From contig CALEIS010000093.1 in the NCBI GenBank assembly GCA_937877675.1, positions 1 to 12,673 on the forward strand: a stretch of DNA of 12,673 nt, read 5' to 3'. The notes beneath the pieces were generated by a model. It did not search any database. It saw only the letters and a program-made list of their open reading frames with translations, and was not told where the DNA came from. The position numbers and the translations under genes are program-made. This document shows, piece after piece, positions 7,630 to 12,673 of the stretch (positions within the stretch are counted from its first letter, which is position 1; every line of letters begins with the position of its first letter). This stretch comes from an uncultured Clostridia bacterium. GTDB lineage: Bacteria; Bacillota; Clostridia; Oscillospirales; Acutalibacteraceae.

Positions 7630-8457
7630 TTAGTCACCACAAGCACAGGTTGGTCGGTAACTGTCTTTCAAGCAACCTTCTTTAGGTGGGAAGAATTCGT
7701 CAATAGGGAATTGGATTCTTCTGAAGGCGTCACATGGATTTTCGTTGTCACAGGCACATTCTCTACTTGGAATACAGAAGTCATAGGCTGGAATGAGCAT
7801 TTGCACATCTCTTTCAAGTTGAACAATTGTGAAAATACCGAGTGTAACAGTAACCGCTTTCTTTGGGTCATCGTCGTAGCAGTCAAAATCCCCCTCAAAA
7901 CAACGACAAACACAGCGTGGAAGTCGTGATGGCTGACAACAGCAACAGTGCATTGAACATTCGTTGGCATTACGGAGTTTTGCATCAAGGCAAATTGGGT
8001 CAACAGTTTGTACCTTTGCTTTTGGATTTGTACTTACCATATCAAGTTGTTCATCAATATCGTTGCATACAAATTCGGAAGAAAAGACCTTTACGTTACC
8101 CTCTGAGCCATAGAGAATACATTTCTTTGAGAAGGATGCAAGACCTTCCACCATACAGGGTGGGTTAGTGTGTCCTGTAAACACATCAAGGCAAACTTTA
8201 AAGTAGTAAGTAACATCAACGGAATAATAACCTCTGTTAAAAGGTACTTTTTCAACTTCAATAAAGGCGTTAAGTACTTCGGCACCACGACAACGGACAT
8301 TTGTTGCTCGGTCAATGATACATTGTGCAGAATTTGTGAAATAAACTCTCAAATCCTCAAGACAATCCTTGTCTGCACAGGAGTCATAAACTCTGTTGGT
8401 ATCAATGCAGACTGCTTCTTTTATTTTTGTGGGTGTACAGTTTTTGTTTTCTGACAT
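7630..8457 (-). CDS. Cysteine-rich protein of unknown function
   Basis: I do not recognise a named family; a similar Cys-rich group in clostridial genomes is a recollection, not a check. The 275-residue product has 27 cysteines (about 10%), including a C-C-C-C run at 171-174 and dense clusters at 182-193, 228-242 and 262-273. It has no signal peptide or membrane helix. The N-terminal part carries RVYDSCADKDCLEDLRVYF (22-40); the middle (60-160) alternates hydrophobic and polar residues in a beta-like way. The start chosen is the ATG at 8457-8455, because GGGAGGAA lies just before it at correct spacing; an in-frame ATG at 8472 would place that binding site inside the coding sequence. It stands alone, convergent to pnp and divergent from proB. 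A structural, disulfide-linked or metal-binding role (for example in a spore layer) is possible but unproven. Confidence 0.85.
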   Translation of the reverse strand: MSENKNCTPTKIKEAVCIDTNRVYDSCADKDCLEDLRVYFTNSAQCIIDRATNVRCRGAEVLNAFIEVEKVPFNRGYYSVDVTYYFKVCLDVFTGHTNPPCMVEGLASFSKKCILYGSEGNVKVFSSEFVCNDIDEQLDMVSTNPKAKVQTVDPICLDAKLRNANECSMHCCCCQPSRLPRCVCRCFEGDFDCYDDDPKKAVTVTLGIFTIVQLERDVQMLIPAYDFCIPSRECACDNENPCDAFRRIQFPIDEFFPPKEGCLKDSYRPTCACGD

Positions 8458-8462
8458 AGCAT

Positions 8463-8470
8463 TTCCTCCC
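8463..8470 (-). promoter_or_regulatory. Ribosome binding site that fixes the start of the Cys-rich gene
   Basis: Read on the minus strand, GGGAGGAA is followed by ATGCT and the ATG at 8457-8455, a spacing typical of Firmicutes. Using the upstream in-frame ATG (8472-8470) would leave that start without a binding site of its own, so the shorter protein is preferred. Confidence 0.85.
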
Positions 8471-8544
8471 ATAAATTATCAACTGACAGTACCATATTAT
8501 GAAAAGAAAAGATTATTGTTACACATATAAATGTAATAAAGTGG

Positions 8545-8573
8545 TTGTTAAAGTAAAAAATATATGTTAAAAT
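8545..8573 (+). promoter_or_regulatory. Promoter of the proBA operon
   Basis: TTGTTA at 8545-8550 and TAAAAT at 8568-8573 are spaced by 17 bases, with TGt just before the -10 (8565-8567). The start of transcription would be near 8580, about 25 bases before the proB ATG. No T-box, riboswitch or leader peptide fits in so short a leader. Confidence 0.72.
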
Positions 8574-8604
8574 GTTATGATTATAGTTTTACGAGGGTAG
8601 GATT

Positions 8605-9390
8605 ATGGCTGTTTTAAAAGATGTAAAAAGAATTGTTGTAAAGGTTGGTACATCAACACTTACATACAGTACAGGTAAAACAAATATAAGAAGAATGCAC
8701 AAGCTTGTGAGTGTGCTTTCTGATATTGTAAATTCAGGAATTGAGGTTGCTCTTGTTACAAGTGGTGCAATCGGTGTTGGTGTTGGTAAATTAGGACTTA
8801 AGGAAAAACCAGCAGACACAGCGGGTAAGCAGGCTGCGGCTACAATCGGTCAATGTGAATTGATGTTTATGTATGACAAACTTTTCGGTGAATATGGTCA
8901 TACAGTAGGACAGTTGCTTATAACAAAAAGTGACGTTGAAAATGACGAGAGAAGACATAATCTCGTTAACACATTCAACAAATTGTTTGATTTTGGTGCA
9001 ATTCCAATTATCAATGAAAACGACAGTGTTGCGGTTGAAGAAATTGTTTATGGCGATAATGACTCTCTTTCTGCAATCGTTGCAAAGCTCATAAATGCAG
9101 ATGCACTCATAATCCTTTCAGATATTGATGGTCTTTATGACTCAAATCCAAATGAGAATGAAGATGCAAAGTTAATTCCTCTTGTAACTGAAATTGATGA
9201 TGAATTATACAAAATCGCAGGTGGCAAAGGCTCAATGCTTGGCACTGGTGGTATGGTTACAAAGCTTCATGCGGCAGAAATTACTATGGCTGCAGGAATT
9301 GACACAATAGTTATGAATGGTGAAAATCCAACAGATATTTATAAGGCTCTTGACGGAAAACAAGTCGGCACATTCTTTAAAGGTAAGTGA
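8605..9390 (+). CDS. proB: Glutamate 5-kinase (short form, no PUA domain)
   Basis: Phosphorylates L-glutamate to gamma-glutamyl phosphate, the first and usually proline-inhibited step of proline synthesis, in the cytoplasm. The amino-acid-kinase fold shows KVGTST (13-18), TSGAIGVGVGKL (52-63), PIINENDSV (134-142), GDNDSLSA (150-157), LSDIDGLYDSNP (171-182) and GTGGMVTKLHAA (213-224). With 261 residues it ends after the kinase domain, whereas E. coli ProB (367 residues) has an added C-terminal PUA domain; PUA-less forms are known in other bacteria, so this is probably not a truncation. GAGGG at 8593-8597 supports the ATG. It is followed after four bases by proA. Confidence 0.97.
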   Translation: MAVLKDVKRIVVKVGTSTLTYSTGKTNIRRMHKLVSVLSDIVNSGIEVALVTSGAIGVGVGKLGLKEKPADTAGKQAAATIGQCELMFMYDKLFGEYGHTVGQLLITKSDVENDERRHNLVNTFNKLFDFGAIPIINENDSVAVEEIVYGDNDSLSAIVAKLINADALIILSDIDGLYDSNPNENEDAKLIPLVTEIDDELYKIAGGKGSMLGTGGMVTKLHAAEITMAAGIDTIVMNGENPTDIYKALDGKQVGTFFKGK

Positions 9391-9394
9391 TTTT

Positions 9395-10633
9395 ATGCTC
9401 ACAGAAATCGGTAAACGAGTAAAAGATGCATCTGTTTCCTTGGCGGTTGCATCAACTGAAGATAAAAATAGAATACTTAAAGCTATCGCAACGGCTCTTC
9501 GTGAGAATTGTGATAAAATTTTGGAAGCAAATGCTCTTGACCTTAAAAATGGCAGAGAAAATGGTATGGCAGAGTCCCTTTTAGATAGACTTATGCTTAA
9601 TGCTGAAAGAATTGAAGGTATGGCACAGGGCGTTGAGGGTGTAATTTCACTTCCTGACCCTGTTGGCAGAGTCCTTTGGGAAACCCAGCGACCAAATGGT
9701 ATGAAAATTCAGAGAGTCAGCACACCTTTAGGTGTAATCGGCATTATTTATGAAGCAAGACCTAATGTTACAAGTGATGCAGCAGCATTAGCTATTAAAT
9801 CAGGTAACACAGCAATTTTACGTGGTGGTAAAGAGGCATTTAACTCAAACTCTGCAATTATGGATGTAATGAGAGATGCTATCTCAAAAGAAGGCTTTAA
9901 TCCTGATATTGTTGAATTAGTAAGGGATACTTCAAGAGATAGTGCAAACGCTCTTATGAAGATGAATGGATATATCGATATTCTTATTCCTCGTGGTAGT
10001 GCAAAGCTTATCAATGCAGTTGTGCAGAATTCAACTGTGCCTGTAATTGAAACTGGTGCAGGAAACTGTCATGTATATATTGATGAGTTTGCAGATATTG
10101 ATATGGCTGTAGAAATTGTCAACAATGCAAAAACAAGAAGAATTTCTGTTTGTAATACGGCAGAGAGCCTTCTTATCCATAAGAATATTGCAGAACTTGC
10201 TCTTATAGCAATCAAAGCAAAACTTGATGAGAAAAATGTAATTCTCTATGGTGATGATGTTGCAAGGGCTATTTGTCCGGACATAGAAAAAGCGACGGAT
10301 GAAGACTGGGCAACAGAATACCTTGATTATAAAATGTCTGTTAAGATTGTTTCTTCTATTGATGAAGCAATTGAGCACATAAGAAAATACTCCACTAATC
10401 ATAGTGAGAGTATTATTACAGACAATATTGAAAATGCAGAAAAGTTTATGAATTCAGTTGACTCAGCGGCAGTATATCACAATGTGAGCACTGCATTTAC
10501 TGACGGTGGTGAATTTGGTTTTGGTGCAGAAATCGGAATTTCTACACAAAAGCTCCATGCAAGAGGTCCGTTGGGACTTCCTCAGCTGAATACATTTAAA
10601 TATAAAATTTATGGTAACGGTCAGGTGAGATAA
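9395..10633 (+). CDS. proA: Glutamate-5-semialdehyde dehydrogenase (gamma-glutamyl phosphate reductase)
   Basis: NADPH-dependent reduction of gamma-glutamyl phosphate to glutamate 5-semialdehyde, which cyclises and is then reduced to proline by ProC (not in the window). The 412 residues match the family. Visible motifs: VIGIIYEARPNVTSDAAALAIK (the segment 114-135), RGGKEA (143-148), ETGAGNCHVYID (219-230), the catalytic-cysteine segment RRISVCNTAESLL with C253, and FGFGAEIGISTQKLHARGP near the C-terminus (374-392). The ATG at 9395 is chosen over an earlier in-frame ATG (9317) because the earlier one would overlap proB by 74 bases and add a non-family extension. AAAGGT at 9378-9383, inside the proB end, is the likely binding site, so ProB and ProA translation is probably coupled. 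Confidence 0.97.
   Translation: MLTEIGKRVKDASVSLAVASTEDKNRILKAIATALRENCDKILEANALDLKNGRENGMAESLLDRLMLNAERIEGMAQGVEGVISLPDPVGRVLWETQRPNGMKIQRVSTPLGVIGIIYEARPNVTSDAAALAIKSGNTAILRGGKEAFNSNSAIMDVMRDAISKEGFNPDIVELVRDTSRDSANALMKMNGYIDILIPRGSAKLINAVVQNSTVPVIETGAGNCHVYIDEFADIDMAVEIVNNAKTRRISVCNTAESLLIHKNIAELALIAIKAKLDEKNVILYGDDVARAICPDIEKATDEDWATEYLDYKMSVKIVSSIDEAIEHIRKYSTNHSESIITDNIENAEKFMNSVDSAAVYHNVSTAFTDGGEFGFGAEIGISTQKLHARGPLGLPQLNTFKYKIYGNGQVR
10623..10629 (+). promoter_or_regulatory. Ribosome binding site inside the proA end, for a TTG start
   Basis: AGGTGAG, in the last codons of proA, lies four to six bases before TTG at 10634, which directly follows the proA stop TAA. It supports TTG as the start of the next gene and points to stop-start translational coupling. 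Confidence 0.75.
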
Positions 10634-11440
10634 TTGGCTGAAAAAACAAAGAAAAAGCGTAGCATAAAACGCAGAATGGCATTCCCTATCGGATTGCTTG
10701 TTGTTTTGTTGACAGTGGTAGGTCTTATCACTGTAATAGTTGCTGCGGTAAATGGTATAAGTGGTTTAATTGAAAAATCAAAGGGATATGAAGAATATGA
10801 AAAGATGCTTACTCCCGTTGTACTTATAGACCCAGATACTTTTGACGACATTACAAAGGCGGATATGAGTCAGCTTATTGAAATGTCCATTTGGTCTTTG
10901 CTTAAAAATGATAATTCCCCAGACAGATTTGAAACTAATGATGTTGGTTTTGCAATTCCAAAGGCGGAGGTTGAAAAAGCATTTGTGGAGCTTTTTGGAA
11001 CGGAAATTAAACCTGTTCATAGTACAGTTGAGGGATATGGCATCGACTTTGCATATGATAATGCCACTGGGACTTATACAGTTCCACTTACAGGTGTTAC
11101 TCCTATTTATACTCCTGATGTTGTGGAAATTCAAAAATCAAAGGATACAGTCGTATTGACGGTTGCTTGTCTTGCGGGTGATGCGTGGGAACAAGGCGAA
11201 AATGGTGAGATGATTCCTCCTACACCGGATAAGTATTTAAAAGTTACTCTTCGTGAAGTGGATGGTAAATACTTTATTTCAGCAATTCAGAGTACAACAG
11301 CACCTGAGCATGTGACTCAGGAAAATGTAACTGAAAAACCAGCTCCAAAACCTGAAATTCCTGATGATATTCCTGCAATAGAAGACCCATCAGAAACAGA
11401 GACGGAGCCAGAAAGCGAGTCTGAGACTACACAACAGTAA
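10634..11440 (+). CDS. Membrane-anchored extracytoplasmic protein of unknown function
   Basis: No family recognised. The 268-residue product (TTG start) has a very basic N-terminus (KTKKKRSIKRR, residues 4-14), one strong membrane segment at about 17-40, and a soluble domain outside the membrane at about 50-220. That domain has mixed helix and strand character, including a repeated polar-hydrophobic beta pattern around 150-215. A low-complexity acidic Pro/Glu/Thr/Ser tail follows (about 225-268). No cell-wall sorting motif, cysteine lipobox or catalytic motif was seen. The basic-inside, tail-outside layout suggests an N-in, C-out anchored protein. It follows proA with no gap and is probably in the same transcript, but nothing visible ties it to proline metabolism. 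An internal ATG at residue 15 would lose most of the basic segment and has no better binding site. Confidence 0.82.
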   Translation: MAEKTKKKRSIKRRMAFPIGLLVVLLTVVGLITVIVAAVNGISGLIEKSKGYEEYEKMLTPVVLIDPDTFDDITKADMSQLIEMSIWSLLKNDNSPDRFETNDVGFAIPKAEVEKAFVELFGTEIKPVHSTVEGYGIDFAYDNATGTYTVPLTGVTPIYTPDVVEIQKSKDTVVLTVACLAGDAWEQGENGEMIPPTPDKYLKVTLREVDGKYFISAIQSTTAPEHVTQENVTEKPAPKPEIPDDIPAIEDPSETETEPESESETTQQ

Positions 11441-11441
11441 A

Positions 11442-11522
11442 ATATATCAAATCCGTTGAGAATAAAGGCTATTTAAAAGGCTATACCTACCAATATTCTG
11501 AAAAACGGTTATCTTGATATAT
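11442..11522 (+). repeat. Long imperfect inverted repeat upstream of prfB
   Basis: ATATATCAA (11442-11450) pairs with TTGATATAT (11514-11522). Inside, AT (11451-11452) pairs with AT (11511-11512), CCGTT (11453-11457) with AACGG (11504-11508), and AGAATA (11459-11464) with TATTCT (11494-11499). That gives about 22 bp with small bulges. The loop holds a 9-base direct repeat, AAAGGCTAT, at 11464-11472 and 11476-11484. There is no U-tract after it, so a standard terminator is unlikely. It may be an RNA structure, a protein-binding dyad, or a worn small mobile repeat. Confidence 0.55.
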
Positions 11523-11591
11523 CTTATGTCGTAATTCAAGGACAAGTGACAACAACTATTACAGTTTAAACATATTAAGTGAGGTTTTGTT

Positions 11592-12673
11592 ATGCTTCAA
11601 TTTGAAGAATTAAAATTGAGACTTATTGCTCACGAGGAAGAACTTTCTAACCTTGCAGAAGCATTGGGTCTTGAAAAAATGAAAAAAGAAATTGCAAATC
11701 TTGAAGAGCAACAAGCTCAGGAAGGATTTTGGGACGATATTCAGAATTCTCAGAAAGTTTTGCAGAGAACAAGTGTATTAAAAAACAAGGTATCTGCTTA
11801 TGAAAAATTAAAGGCTGACTATGATGATGCTCTTGTTATGATTGAACTTGCAGACGAAGAAGAGGATGAAAGCCTTGTTGAGGAATGTACTCAGGGTGTT
11901 GACAAATTTGAAAAAGACCTTGATTCACAAACACTTTCAACACTCTTAACAGGTGAGTATGACTCAAAAAATGCAATTCTCACTTTCCATGCAGGTGCAG
12001 GTGGTACAGAGGCTCAGGACTGGGCACAGATGCTTTTCAGAATGTATAACCGTTGGGGTGAACGTCACGGATATAAAGTTTCAACACTTGACTATCTTGA
12101 TGGTGATGAAGCAGGACTTAAATCTGCTTGTATTCTTATTGAAGGTGAAAATGCATACGGATTTATGAAGAGTGAAGCAGGTATTCATCGTCTTGTTCGT
12201 GTTTCTCCATTTGACGCATCAGGCAGACGTCACACATCATTTGCATCATTAGAGGTTATGCCAGAGATTGACGAGGATACAAATGTTGATATTAATCCTG
12301 ATGATATTGAAATGGCAGTTTATCGTGCAAGTGGTGCAGGTGGACAGAAGGTTAACAAAACATCTTCAGCTGTTCGTCTTACTCATAAGCCAACAGGCAT
12401 TGTTGTTTCTTGTCAGGTTGAAAGAAGCCAACATCAGAACCGTGAAGTTGCTATGACGATGCTTAAATCAAAGCTTATTGAGATTAAAGAGCGTGAGCAC
12501 CTCGCAAAGATTGAGGATATTAAGGGCGACCACAAGGAAATTGCATGGGGTAGCCAGATTCGTTCTTATGTGTTTATGCCTTATACTCTTGCAAAAGACC
12601 ACAGAACATCCTTTGAAAATGGTAATATCAATGCAGTTATGGATGGTGACCTTGACGGATTTATCAATGCATA
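11592..12673 (+). CDS. prfB: Peptide chain release factor 2 (RF2), 3' end beyond window
   Basis: Recognises UAA/UGA stop codons and triggers peptide release. The first 360 residues are present with the stop off the edge. The stop-codon-reading tripeptide S205-P-F207 and the catalytic G250-G-Q252 (in ASGAGGQKVNKTSSAVRL) are both intact, and an SPF tripeptide marks RF2 rather than RF1 (PxT). Residue 246 before SGAGGQ is Ala, the form seen in most RF2 proteins. The reading frame is open from the ATG with no in-frame TGA: where many prfB genes have CTT-TGA-C near codon 25, this one reads GGT-CTT-GAA (codons 26-28). It therefore lacks the programmed +1 frameshift. GAGG at 11581-11584 fits the ATG. 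No convincing sigma-A promoter was found in the 150 bases before it. Confidence 0.97.
   Translation, partial: MLQFEELKLRLIAHEEELSNLAEALGLEKMKKEIANLEEQQAQEGFWDDIQNSQKVLQRTSVLKNKVSAYEKLKADYDDALVMIELADEEEDESLVEECTQGVDKFEKDLDSQTLSTLLTGEYDSKNAILTFHAGAGGTEAQDWAQMLFRMYNRWGERHGYKVSTLDYLDGDEAGLKSACILIEGENAYGFMKSEAGIHRLVRVSPFDASGRRHTSFASLEVMPEIDEDTNVDINPDDIEMAVYRASGAGGQKVNKTSSAVRLTHKPTGIVVSCQVERSQHQNREVAMTMLKSKLIEIKEREHLAKIEDIKGDHKEIAWGSQIRSYVFMPYTLAKDHRTSFENGNINAVMDGDLDGFINA

Noticed and set aside
8458..8472. Upstream ATG (8472) for the Cys-rich gene
   Set aside because: Its first codons are themselves the GGGAGGAA binding site of the next ATG (8457).
9317..9394. Upstream in-frame start for proA (26 extra residues)
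   Set aside because: It would overlap proB by 74 bases and add a non-family extension; the ATG at 9395 gives the normal length and a binding site at the proB end.
11546..11576. prfB promoter with GTGACA as -35
   Set aside because: The -35 is good, but no acceptable -10 lies 16-18 bases after it.

Overview
The window looks like a core chromosomal segment of a low-GC Gram-positive bacterium, most likely a Clostridia member (perhaps Oscillospiraceae/Ruminococcaceae-like; this placement is an inference from protein style, AT-rich codon use, strong AGGAGG-type ribosome binding sites and the mreBCD-PBP2 order). No phage, IS, CRISPR or other mobile element was seen.

Layout. (1) 1-210: a complete 5S rRNA, the tail of an rRNA operon, followed by two tandem intrinsic terminators. 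(2) 212-4783: a shape-determination operon, mreB-mreC-mreD-mrdA (class B PBP2), for lateral wall synthesis. Its probable promoter is an extended -10 promoter that overlaps the second terminator. (3) 4794-7626: rpsO (ribosomal protein S15) and pnp (polynucleotide phosphorylase). rpsO has its own promoter and a leader that can sequester or free the Shine-Dalgarno (SD) sequence. The rpsO-pnp spacer holds a 12-bp hairpin and then a 90-nt, nearly continuous long hairpin just before pnp. (4) 7598-8470: a convergent minus-strand gene for a cysteine-rich (27 Cys in 275 residues) protein of unknown function, sharing a probably bidirectional terminator with pnp. (5) 8545-11440: proB-proA (first two steps of proline synthesis) and a TTG-started, membrane-anchored protein of unknown function, tightly packed. 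(6) 11441-11591: a spacer with a long imperfect inverted repeat. (7) 11592-12673: prfB (release factor RF2), cut by the window edge, with no programmed frameshift.

How the genes work together. MreB filaments under the membrane, with MreC and MreD, position PBP2, which cross-links peptidoglycan along the cylinder. rpsO-pnp is the widely conserved S15/RNA-decay pairing, and both parts have leader structures suited to post-transcriptional control. ProB and ProA convert glutamate to glutamate semialdehyde; proC is not in the window. The sites most worth a second look are the 90-nt pnp leader hairpin, the mutually exclusive pairing in the rpsO leader, the shared TGt extended -10 at all three recognisable promoters, the H-K replacement of the usual E-E in MreB, and the Cys-rich protein.
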